Source: Membranipora membranacea
Lineage: Eukaryota > Bryozoa > Gymnolaemata > Cheilostomatida > Membraniporidae
Reading direction: 5' to 3'
NCBI GenBank assembly: GCA_914767715.1
Contig: OU612071.1
Location: 12,135,493-12,199,492 of the forward strand
DNA length: 64,000 nt
Numbering within the stretch: the stretch's first letter is position 1; every line of letters begins with the position of its first letter. The position numbers and the translations under genes were made by a program. Under the pieces are notes generated by a model, which saw only the letters and a program-made list of their open reading frames with translations, did not search any database and was not told the DNA's origin. This document shows positions 33,401 through 42,454 of the stretch, one piece after another.

Positions 33401-36400
33401 GTCTACATGAATCATTGAATAATGCATTATTAGAAATCAAGCAGCAGTGTTGTAATGTAGTGTAATGTAGCAGAAAAACTGCTATTATTGTAGGCTATAG
33501 GCCAGGTAGCCATTGAAAGCCCTGCTCCGCGGTCCAGGTTTAATTACAATCTGAATGAGTGTCAAAATTTGAATGATCAATTTTATTGCTATCACTAACT
33601 CAAGTAATTGTGAAAAATGCCAAATTGACGGTGAGCTAATGAAAGGATAGGATTGGCTTTACTTGTCATGCGATTATACTCTCATGAATTGAGGCAACCA
33701 AAATTATCTCAAAAAGTAAGACAGAACTATTTGCTAGCAATTAGCATATTGGAAAAAGAAACTTCTATTCAACTTCTCAGCCCTACTGCGAAATATATAT
33801 ATTATGTTTTATATGTTATGTTTATCTTATATTTTTGAAGGATACCCATCCAAGCAACCAGTAGAAGACACGACCTTTCAAGGACCTCAAGGAGTGAATC
33901 ATCAAATGTCCCAGCAACTCGGTGAGAGCTCAAAAACTCTTAAAATTCTGCACATATCTCAGTTCTAGAAACCAATCATGATTGAGTGGTTTAGTAGGGG
34001 TATCCTTTGATTAGAAAGCAAGCTAGTTAACACAATCACATCGCTCAAATTATCACTCTTTTGGTTTTTCAATTAGACAAAATCGCTCCAAAATCGCTCA
34101 CATATAAAGTATACAGTTCAATCAATGAGTGAGCGATTTCTTAGCGAGACCCCAAGCAGGTATTGATCACTCACTGAGTGAGCATTGCTTTTTTGGCAGT
34201 TTCCAATTGAAGGGCCCCCTGATTAGCATACCCTATAGGAGTTTAATTTAGCTAGAGTTTAATTTCGCTACTATGGTGAGTGAGTTTAATTTAAGATACA
34301 CTAAATTTCGCTACTAGGCTTACTTGCGAAAATTTTAAAAGAATGTACAAGCTGGGATTCAAACCCAGGGCATAACCCTCCATCTGATTGCAAGGCAGAC
34401 ACTTAGAACACTACACCACACTGCCTTGCATGCATATGGTAAGGGGTATTCCTGTATTATTGTACATTGTTTATGAAACTGAGTGGTGTTTATTGCTTAG
34501 GAAGTAATTTCCGCTATCATACAATTTCGTTACTTAGGCAAAAATGCGAAAAGCGAATCCTAAATGCCGCGAAAAACTAAACTCCTATAGGGTAGATGGA
34601 AAGGAAGAAAAAAGCTTCAATGGTGTAGCAGAAAAAAATTGTTAAAGTTTTCTAGAGTCTGGATAAATAACGTTTGATTCAGTGGTCCTGCATTCCGGGG
34701 GGTCTTTCAATAAGAATAAGCATTGCCTTTTTAATAAAAAGTATCACTATCACCTGCTAAAAATTGTCACTCACTTGGTCTTTCAATTAGATAAAATCGC
34801 TCCCGAATCTTTAACTCATAGTGTATATAGTACCATCAGTGAGTGAGCGGTTTCTGAGCGACACCCCTAGCAGGTATCACTCGCTAATGATAGGATAGGA
34901 TAGGCTCTATTTCTTCCTCCATATATCAGAAAGTATGATGCCTTGAGTGAAAACAATAATGTAAAAAATGGATTACGATTAGAAATAAATTGACAAGAAA
35001 AAATAGACTGGAGCTCTACATGAAAGTGAGGCAAAAAAATTATCTCAAAAAGTAAGACAGAACTATTTGCTAGCAATTAGCATATTGGAAAAAGAAACTT
35101 CTCTTCAACTTCTCAGTTGAAATATATATATAATATTTTATGTTATTTTTATATTTTTGAAGCATACCCGACCAAGCAACCAGTAGGAGACACGACCGTT
35201 CAAGGACATCAAGGAGTGAATCGTCAAAAGTCCCAGCAACTCGGTGAGAGCTCATAAACTCATGAAATTCTGCACATATCTCAGTTCTAGAAACCAATCA
35301 TAATTGGGTAGTTTAGCAGGGGGTCCTTTGTTTGAATGAGCGATGCGCTACTAAAGCAAGTAATCAGTATCACATCGCTCAAAATTTTACTCACTTTGTC
35401 TTTCGATTAGACAAAATCGCCCCAAAATCTCTCACTCATAATGTATATAGCACCATCAGTGAGCGAGCGATTTCTGAGCGACACCCCTAGCAGGTATCAC
35501 TCGCTAATGATAGGATAGGATAGGCTCTATTTCTTCCTCCATATATCAGAAAGTATGATGCCTTGAGTGAAAACAATTGTAAAAGGTGAATTACGATTGG
35601 AAATAAATTGAAAAGAAAAATTAGACTGGAGATCTACATGAAAGTGAGGCAAAAAAGTTATCTCAAAAAGTAAGACAGAACTATTTGCTAGCAATTAGCA
35701 TATTGGAAAAAGAAACTTCTCTTCAACTTCTCAGTCCTACTGCGAAATAATATCATATTTTGTATTTTACTTATATTTTTGAAGGATACCCAACCAAGCA
35801 ACCAGTTGGAGACACAACTGTTCAAGGACCTCAAGGAGTGAATCATCAAATGTCCAAGCAACTCGGTGAGATCTCACAAACTAATAAACTTCTGCACATA
35901 TCTCAGTTCTAGAAACCAATCATGATTGGGTAGTTAAACATAGATTAGCATAGATTGAAAGGAAGCAAAAAAGCATCAATAGTGTAGCAGAAAAATTATA
36001 AAAGTTTTCTAGAGTCTAGATAATAACGTTTGGTTCAGTGTTCCTGCATTCTGGGGGGTCTTTCAATTAGAATGAGCATTGCATTTTTTTTTAAGTATCA
36101 CTATCACTCGCTGAAAATTATCACTCACTTGTTCTTTCAATTAGACAAAATCACTCCCAAATCGCTAACTCATTATGTATATAGTACCATCAGTGAGTAA
36201 GCGATTCCTGAGCGAGACCCCTAGCAGGTATTGCTCACTTAATGAGCGGATGATCAGATTGCAATTTTGGCAGTTTCTAATTAAAAGACCCCCTGATCAG
36301 CATTAGTGTTGTATTGAGCCAGCAAAAATGAAAATGAGCCGAGCCACTGAAATTTCCCTAAATTCGGGTACGAGTCGGGTCGAGTCGAAAAGAGCGCTGT

Positions 36401-39400
36401 GAAATGGATTTACATTACGACTTCATAAGTCGATGTCCTACTCCTACACTTTCTTCAGATATCACAATTTAAAAGAATGATGGATATTCATCCACTAATC
36501 ACTAGTGCAATTAGCTAATAGAACACTTCAAGTTTGATTCAGTTTGTAATATATCATCTAGACATAATGAACTATGTTGAGACCAAGTTTCATCAAATTC
36601 TGTCATGTATTTATCGAATTATTGATGTCTGAAGAAAGCTTTATGTAGTGTTGTAAGCCGTTCATAATAATCACAGCAAAAACATGACTAATAGCTATAT
36701 GTTTTATCATCCCATAGTCTCTATTTCCAAAATTATATACTGAAATCCATAGCATAGTAGTTAAGTTCGTGGACTGCTGTGCACTAGGTCCTCGGTTCGA
36801 GTCAAGGTGCGAGCTATATTTTGCCCATCACTCTAGTAGTTTAGACCCCTAAGGATGTAGACCTCTGACCCGACTTGACCCTAACGTGACCCGACCACAG
36901 GAACCCAAAACCCGACCCGTTGACTCGACCCTGAATACAACACTAATCAGTATAGATTGAAAGGAAGCAAAAAAGCTTCAATGGTGGAGCAGAAAAATTG
37001 TAAAAGTTTTCTAGAGTCTAGATAAATAACGTTTGGTTCAGTGTTCCTGCATTCTGGGGATCTTTCAATTAGAATGAGCATTGCCTTTTTGATATAAAGT
37101 ATCACATAACCCGCTGGAAATTATCACTCACTTGGTCTTTCAATTAGACAAATGCGAACTCTGAGATTTATAGTTCCTTGCAATGGCTAAGCTATTTGTG
37201 AGCTATACCCTAGCTATTAGATAGCGACATTCAATTCCATATCCTCACCATTAGCTATCTTTTGCCAAACAATGGGTATGCAAAAAATAACCAGTCGCTA
37301 GTAGCATTCTAAGAAAGCCCAAATTAGCGATACTGAAGGGATTTCATCGCTGTTTGCAACTTTGTAACCAAGTCAATTTCCCAGGCTAAATTATTTTTGC
37401 TAGTAGGGACAGCCAATCAAAACAACATCAGACAAGTCCCTGTGCTGAGTGTTCTTCTTCATGATGTTATGATACTATTTCCATTCCACGAGAAGAATTT
37501 AATTCAGTGGATAGCGATTTTGGCTGTCTTTAACTGGAATCCCCCTTGGTCAGTACCATTCTATTGGTGAACTTCCTAGGATTGTGTACTATCATAGGAG
37601 GCAACTCGAAATTGAGCAATTTGGATTGATCCAACTTTCACGGGGACAAGAAGTATTAAAGTGAAGGCTTTTTGGTATCATTCTGGAGTTCTCAGTCTAA
37701 TTTAGAAAACTGCCATAAAGTTTATTTACAACATAATGCCCATGTCACCTCAAATGTGAGATTTGAATTTTCTAAAAATAAAGTTTTTGGTACAAAAAAA
37801 AAAGATTTTTTCTGCCCTTATAACACTCTCCTTGTCTTGGCAATCAGTCCCAAGACATGACAAATAAAAAAGGTCAACTGAATGAGAAGTTGCCCTCCCT
37901 CAACCATCTAAGGAAAACTTATTGGTATGGAAAACTGAGAAGTCCTGTTCACAGCCCATGATAGGCTTTTATGTTATTCACATCATCTTTCCTTCAATCT
38001 GATATCCTGTCAGCATGCCAGTATTGAAAGAAAAAAGTCTGCTCAAATCATCACTTTTGGTTACAAATGAAGCACCCATTTTTTTTCCCCTAAAATATGT
38101 TACATTATAAGAGAGAAAAAAGGTACTATTTTAATAACAGTTTATACAAAATAGTACCTTTTTAGTACCTTCCAATCTTAAGTTCGGCCAAGTTTGAGTG
38201 AAAATCAGTTGAAACTGGGCCACTTGCTGTTAATGAACCTTATAGCAGTTTTCTAAATTAGACTGAGAAGGCTAGAATGATACCAAAAACCTCATTCCTT
38301 CACAGTCACTTTAAGGAAATGTATTTTTATTCACCAATACTAAAGGGGTTGTCTTGTTTTTATGATTCATGGTGTAAGTAATAGAGAACAGAGAGAAATA
38401 TGATCACTATTGAACTAACTATTTCTTGATTGCAGCAATGTCGCTTGACAGTTTGGGAACCAAGATCACTGAACTCACAACAGAATTTGGCCGCCAAGCA
38501 ACTGACATTGCCAATCTCAGAACAGATTTAAGGGATGCCAAAGCTGCAATGATCGAAGACTTCGCATTGCTAAATGAATCTCTTAATTTAGAGATCTCAG
38601 TACTACACAGCATGTTGGACGGAATGGATAACGCCTCTGATAGCATGTTGCTCCTCAAATCTAAGGTACATCCTAGCACACCCTCGATGGAGATGATTGA
38701 CCTACTACATACCAAGGTTGAGAATATGAGCACTGCAATAGTTGAGGTTCATGACTTCCTCCATAATGCTACAGCACTCATGACATCATTCAATGAATTG
38801 GATTCAACGGACAGAAATCTATTGTATACACAACTAAACAACTTAGAAAATCATCTAAATGGTACAAGCCGCGATCAGCAGAATATGCGAGAAAACATCA
38901 ATTCCTTGTACACGCAGTTAGGTAACCTGGAAAAATCCACACCTAAGGCAATGGATGAAAGCTTGCAAAACTTCTCGAATAGCTTCAACCATACGCTTGA
39001 AAACATTGAATCAAAGATGAACCAACACATTGAGATGATGGCCTCAATGAATGACACGGCCTCGGCTGAGAGAAACTCCTTGTACATACAGTTAAACCAA
39101 CTGGACAAGTCAACAACGATGGCAATGGCTGAAAACTTGCAAAACGTCTCAACTATCCTGAACCAATCCCTAGAAAATATTGAATCAAACATGAACCAAC
39201 ATATCGAGATGATGGCATCAATGAACGATTCCGCCTCGGCTGAGAGGAGCTCCTTGTACTCTGAGTTAGAAAACCTGGATCAGTCCACTACAATGGCAAT
39301 GGCTGAAAACTTGCAAAACATCTCAACTATCCTTAACCATACGTTTGAAAAAATTGAATCAAACATGAACCAACACATCGAGATGATGGCCTCAATGAAC

Positions 39401-41322
39401 GATTCGGCCTCAGCTGAGAGGATCTCCTTGTACGCACAGTTAGAAAACCTGGATAAGTCAACAACCACGGCAATCAATGAAACCTCCCAACACATCTCGA
39501 ACATCAACATGACGATTAATGAACAGACAGCAATGATAGAGTTGATGAAAGTGACAAATACTATGGCGAAAGCCTACTCCTGTGAGTGAATTGAGTCATT
39601 CATATACACTTAGGTTATGTATTATAAAGAGCAGCCATAGGGCATATGTAGGCGCAAGTATTTCATTCTTGTTGGGACAATTTTAGCCGGAAGAGCATTC
39701 AGGACCATGTGCTCCTGTTTACCAAATTTAGTCATTGGGTCATTATCAAGTTTTTATTATGCATTGCTGGCCCCAAGTACTCATGTTAAACACTAGGTTA
39801 CGCTCCAAAAGTGTGTCATTTTGTCACGATATCAAATCAATCATCTTCTAGCAGTCCATTGTGTCGAAACTATAATGGTAAGGGATGTCGATCATTGCGC
39901 TCGATATTTACTGAGAACTTTGTGTGTTTTTCTGCTCATGCAATGCAATCAAGACTTTATTGATAATGTCCAATAACCATGACCTTTTGCTAAAAGACCT
40001 TTCAATGAGCGGTGATTTTTGGATTAGATGCTTATGTGCATTATGATCTCATCACTGAGGTTGGGCACCTTAACTCTATTGTGCTATTCTCAGGCACTTT
40101 CCCATATGTGGTCTTTATGGCGATCCCTCATGTTGATGCTCAATGTTGATGCTGTGAAATTTGTGATAATCTTCAATGCCTTTTTACAACACTAAATCAT
40201 CAACTGATCAGTGCTACATAGGGTGAATCATTATTTAATAATAGTTAAAATGTTTTTTTAAGGTGGTAAATGTACCGATGAGTCAAGCGCTTGCACCCTT
40301 GGAGAGTTTGACGAAATCAGCTGCCAGAGGGGCTTTTTCAAGTCTCATGATGGCTATGCGCAAATTAATTTATCCGTTGGATCTACTCGTACAAAACTGA
40401 AGAATCCGGGATTTAAAGGACTGAAGATTACACTTCACAAGTTTGAAGTTAGTTGAGTATTTATATACATGTAGACTTTTATGGTCGATCGATTCTTGCA
40501 TAGTTCATCATTTTAGCAGGAAAATGACCCACGCTGCTGCTCTGTGTATGATATATAGTTGATATAAACTTATTGTCTCGTCATAATTCATACCATTCTA
40601 AGCCCATTTCACCAGATGCGCTTGTTAATAGTTATCCACATAATTGAGTCTTAGCTCAGCTTAATATAATTCCAGTTAAATAAGGGACATTCTGATCAAT
40701 AAGAAAGTTTCTACTGTTGATAAATACACAAATTGTTCCCAATTATTTACGCATTCAATGTTTTGACTGTTGAAATCTTATATGTGCTACGTTTCCATAT
40801 AAGGAGAATATAGGAGAATTTGTAGTGCAGTTCATATGGTAAAAAAAGCATCCCTGCCAAAGCACACTTTATTTTGTTGTGCTATAACCCCACAATGATA
40901 ATTTGCTCGAATGGGCAATAGTGGCATGAATTCAACCTTGATTTAATTGTGAGAGAATGAGTATCATATTGATTTAGTTGATTTTATTTTGTTGATGCAT
41001 TTTGCGTTATTTTGTTACACATTCTCTTTTATAGTCAAAGCCTTCATGTTGCGACAATTACTGCTCTGACGATAAACTCCTGATAAAGTTAGATAATGCA
41101 AAGCGTTATGAACAATGCGGCACTGGAATTAGTGAATTAGTATTATATTTTGACGTATCAGGGATAGATTATGATGGATATATAGAGATATTATTTAATT
41201 CTTTTACTAATGACCAATATAGCGGTTTTATGATTGAGTTCGATTTCCAATTAATGCCTTTCCCTGAATCAGCTTACAATGCAACCATAGATGATGTGGT
41301 AAGATATTTTATTGAAATATGA
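30258..41322 (+). CDS. Gene B: type II membrane protein, expanded stalk, CUB-like head
   Basis: Proposed coding exons: 30258-30465, 32697-32801, 33244-33306, 33841-33921, 35163-35243, 35785-35865, 38436-39581, 40263-40447 and 41035-41322 (TGA). Stalk joins are all phase 1. Residues about 18-43 are hydrophobic (MLLAGSTMLLITAFIVVGAC) after a basic tail, predicting N-inside topology. It differs from gene A by an intact GGTTNEPHGGTF exon, three GYPTKQP-type mini-exons and 58-residue coiled-coil repeats. The CUB-like head has NPGFKGLKITLH, CCDNYCSDDKLLIKL and SGFMIEFDFQLMP. All exons are open, so it is probably functional. Role is inferred as surface recognition or adhesion. The last splice (GAA|GTTAGT to ATAG|TCA, phase 0) differs in phase from gene A. 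Confidence 0.75.
30521..30684 (-). mobile_element. tRNA-derived SINE, family 1, inverted, with plus-strand head piece
   Basis: The reverse tail and head run from 30521 to about 30655 (GCGCGCTAACCGATTGC). A second, plus-strand head GATGGCGCAGTCGGTTAG follows immediately, so two copies meet head to head. Confidence 0.7.
31060..31215. mobile_element. Two tRNA-like SINE heads in opposite orientation
   Basis: On the minus strand, 31064-31130 reads GATGGTAGTGGCGTTGCCTG. On the plus strand, 31147-31210 reads GCGCAGTGGTAGCGGCG. They share the GGCGTTGCCTG core, forming a large inverted repeat around 31135. Confidence 0.65.
31637..31860 (+). mobile_element. tRNA-derived SINE, family 2, copy 1
   Basis: ATAGTGGTTAAGTTCGTGG (A box), CTTGGTTCGAGTCC (B box), then a distinctive body with GACCCGACTTGACC and ACCCGACCCGTTGACTCG. 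Confidence 0.75.
31961..32162. mobile_element. MITE family 1, decayed
   Basis: TTTTCAATTAGAATGGGC and TATCGCTCATTTGGTC at the left, then GCAGTTTTAACTGAAACTC at the right. Confidence 0.6.
32162..32248. repeat. GATT-based minisatellite
   Basis: (GATT)n interrupted by TATTGATTGGTTGATTATTT, itself repeated twice. Confidence 0.85.
32697..32801 (+). CDS. Gene B stalk exon GGTTNEPHGG (35 codons)
   Basis: 105 bases, phase 1-1, TTGAAG acceptor and GTGAGA donor. It encodes ARIDTLSRAQKENYQMLQ, a helix. Intact version of the exon that is dead in genes A and C. Confidence 0.75.
33244..33306 (+). CDS. Gene B stalk exon (21 codons)
   Basis: Phase 1-1, TTTGTAG acceptor, GTGAGT donor. SLAAITKRQKKNDDEIQ matches the gene A exon at 15044. 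Confidence 0.75.
33841..33921 (+). CDS. Gene B mini-exon, copy 1
   Basis: 81 bases, phase 1-1: GYPSKQPVEDTTFQGPQG. Donor GTGAGA. Confidence 0.8.
33997..34219. mobile_element. MITE family 1
   Basis: Between mini-exon 1 and the tRNA-bearing TIR element. AATCGCTCCAAAATCGCTC inside; the right end reads TCCAATTGAAGGGCCCCC. Confidence 0.75.
34231..34592 (-). mobile_element. TA-flanked TIR element with tRNA-like core, inverted copy
   Basis: Ends CCCTATAGGAGTTTAA and TTTTTAGTTTAGGAG-type complements are perfect over about 15 bases, with TA on each side. The core (GGGATTCAAACCCAGGG, minus-strand B box) runs opposite to that in genes A and C, although the flanks (AACAT..., GATGGAAAG) are the same. 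This suggests inversion between the terminal repeats. Confidence 0.8.
34697..34882. mobile_element. MITE family 1, right-truncated
   Basis: GGGGGGTCTTTCAATAAG start; stops at CTAGCAGGTATCACTCGC, where the 620-base tandem block begins. Confidence 0.75.
35163..35243 (+). CDS. Gene B mini-exon, copy 2
   Basis: 81 bases, phase 1-1: AYPTKQPVGDTTVQGHQG. Donor GTGAGA. Confidence 0.75.
35319..35503. mobile_element. MITE family 1
   Basis: GGGGGTCCTTTG start, ATCACATCGCTCAAAATT inside, truncated at the 620-base unit border. Confidence 0.7.
35785..35865 (+). CDS. Gene B mini-exon, copy 3
   Basis: 81 bases, phase 1-1: GYPTKQPVGDTTVQGPQG. Donor GTGAGA. Confidence 0.8.
36053..36293. mobile_element. MITE family 1, full length
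   Basis: GGGGGGTCTTTCAATTAG start, AATTAAAAGACCCCC end. Confidence 0.85.
36528..36652. repeat. Dispersed repeat, inverted partner of 23876-24010
   Basis: TTTGATTCAGTTTGTAA and GATGTCTGAAGAAAGC are reverse complements of the earlier copy. Confidence 0.75.
36737..36945 (+). mobile_element. tRNA-derived SINE, family 2, copy 2
   Basis: Closely matches 31637-31860, including the A box, CTCGGTTCGAGTC and the GACCCGACTTGACCC body. Confidence 0.75.
37055..37545. mobile_element. MITE family 1, apparently interrupted
   Basis: The left part (37055-37235) ends near CTAGCTATTAGATAGCGA. GCGATTTTGGCTGTCTTTA at 37511 looks like the right part. The 270 bases between are unrelated. Confidence 0.5.
37655..38314. 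mobile_element. TIR element flanked by TTAA in a gene B intron
   Basis: Long imperfect inverted repeats (TTTTTGGTATCATTCT, CTCAGTCTAATTTAG, AAAACTGC) are mirrored at 38225-38314. Outermost bases are TTAA-AGTGA and TCACT-TTAA, as in piggyBac-type insertions. No transposase. Confidence 0.75.
38436..39581 (+). CDS. Gene B coiled-coil repeat exon (382 codons)
   Basis: 1146 bases, phase 1-1. After a unique helix, 58-residue repeats MNQHIEMMASMNDSASAER follow, each continuing SLYxQLENLDKSTT, NISTILN and ENIESN. Sequons are abundant and there are no cysteines in the repeats. The donor GTGAGT follows KAYS. Confidence 0.85.
40263..40447 (+). CDS. Gene B CUB-like exon 1
   Basis: Encodes CTLGEFDEISCQRGFFKSH and NPGFKGLKITLHKFE. 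Donor GTTAGT; reading through would stop within three codons. Confidence 0.7.
41035..41322 (+). CDS. Gene B terminal exon (CUB-like second half)
   Basis: Encodes SKPSCCDNYCSDDKLLIKL, RYEQCGTG and GFMIEFDFQLMP, then DDVVRYFIEI and TGA. A usable donor GTAAGA at 41299 could instead join 41386. Confidence 0.65.
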   Translation, partial: SKPSCCDNYCSDDKLLIKLDNAKRYEQCGTGISELVLYFDVSGIDYDGYIEILFNSFTNDQYSGFMIEFDFQLMPFPESAYNATIDDVVRYFIEI

Positions 41323-41335
41323 GGGTCTATGAGTA

Positions 41336-41367
41336 TTATGATGATGATGATGATGATGATGATGATA
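41336..41367. repeat. GAT trinucleotide microsatellite
   Basis: (GAT)n directly before a T-rich tract and an AG acceptor. Confidence 0.9.
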
Positions 41368-41385
41368 ATTTTTTTATTTTTTTAG

Positions 41386-41454
41386 TTCAATTTCAAATTA
41401 ATGCCTTTAACTGAATCAGCTTACAATGCAACCACAGATGGTGTTGAATATTAA
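41386..41454 (+). CDS. Possible alternative terminal exon of gene B
   Basis: After a T-rich tract and TTTAG, 23 codons including the stop repeat the end of the previous exon: FNFKLMPLTESAYNATTDG. It would join the donor at 41299 in phase 0. It may be a working alternative end or a tandem-duplicated remnant. Confidence 0.4.
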   Translation, partial: FNFKLMPLTESAYNATTDGVEY

Positions 41455-41577
41455 TTGGATTATGTCGTTTTTTGTTTGTTTTATGAACCTTATTATTCAT
41501 GAACTTTCTTTTCATGTGAAAAACCAATATTTAATTTAAACTGTCCTTATTTGTTAACTATCCTATATAAGAAATGG

Positions 41578-41583
41578 AATAAA
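41578..41583 (+). terminator. Polyadenylation signal of gene B
   Basis: AATAAA 256 bases after the TGA. Confidence 0.5.
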
Positions 41584-41739
41584 ATCTTATTTCAAAGCTT
41601 TCTTTATTTATCCCTTATGATGTCAGTACAGAGTTAATTCGTAAGGATATAAAATTTTATGGAAAGCTTTGGCCATGAGAAGACAGCTATATTATGAATG
41701 TTTATTGGTTTATTGAGTTCATCTCTTTATCTGGAAATG

Positions 41740-42170
41740 TTTTGCATGATGTTGTGAGCTCTCCACAAATCTTATTCAAACAACAAACAATATTGATCTG
41801 ATGGGTGTAAGGACAGTCTGAGCCAATTATTGAGTGACTCTGTGTCTGTGATGGATCCTCTCTCTGATATGCCTTGTGTGGCTCTGGCGCTGGTTCAAGC
41901 GATCAATTGATTCATTTAGAGTCGAAAGCGACTGACAAAAGTCTGGCTCAGATCAGGGAGAATGGAAAATCTTTTTCTGCTCGGATTGAAGTCTTCTGCC
42001 AGTGTAGTGGTAGTTGTTTCCCTGTTATACAACATAAAAACTACAGTATAGCAGAAGATCCTTCAATTATGAGGTAGGCCTATCACTCTCGTTTATCTTG
42101 TTTGCAAAGGACATCAATTTTTTCGCATTTGCACGAGTTGTGCTGTCCACCAGGGAAAAGACATCATGAA
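41740..42170 (+). repeat. Downstream flank of gene B shared with gene A
   Basis: Paralogous to 20700-21130. One open frame (41874-42077) with SGAGSSDQLIHLESK is not matched in frame at the A locus, so it is probably not coding. Confidence 0.6.
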
Positions 42171-42407
42171 TAATACCTTGTGCTAAATTGTCTGAACAAT
42201 TTATTTATAACTGCTTGCCGAACTTTCGTAGGACTAAAGAGTTATCGAGCCTGTGATGCAATACTGTTGGCTGGCTTTTCCTCCCAGCCACAGGTGTGTT
42301 TTCAACCTGGTGCTAACGGGTTTTCAAGGGTTGGCAGCACTGGATTGTGGTTTCGTACAGGGGCGTAGGGAGTTCAAGCTTGATTCATTTGCCTGCGTTT
42401 GGAGTTG

Positions 42408-42454
42408 CACCAATGAACTAAACTAGTTCATTGGTTGCACCCCCCCCCCCCCCT
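42408..42454. repeat. Palindrome followed by poly-C
   Basis: ACCAATGAACTA and TAGTTCATTGGT are perfect arms around a three-base loop, followed at once by a run of about 14 C. Confidence 0.85.

Larger units (their letters stand above)
34884..36123 (+). repeat. 620-base tandem duplication carrying the mini-exon
   Basis: Two consecutive units begin with CTAATGATAGGATAGGATAGG at 34884 and 35504. Each contains one mini-exon followed by a MITE. A third, diverged relative precedes them around 33640-34220. Confidence 0.85.

Noticed and set aside
38419-39510. Minus-strand open frames under the gene B coiled-coil exon
   Set aside because: They are shadows of a strongly biased repeat exon and have no independent start, domain or splice context. 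The same holds for 17465-18043 and 63524-63706.
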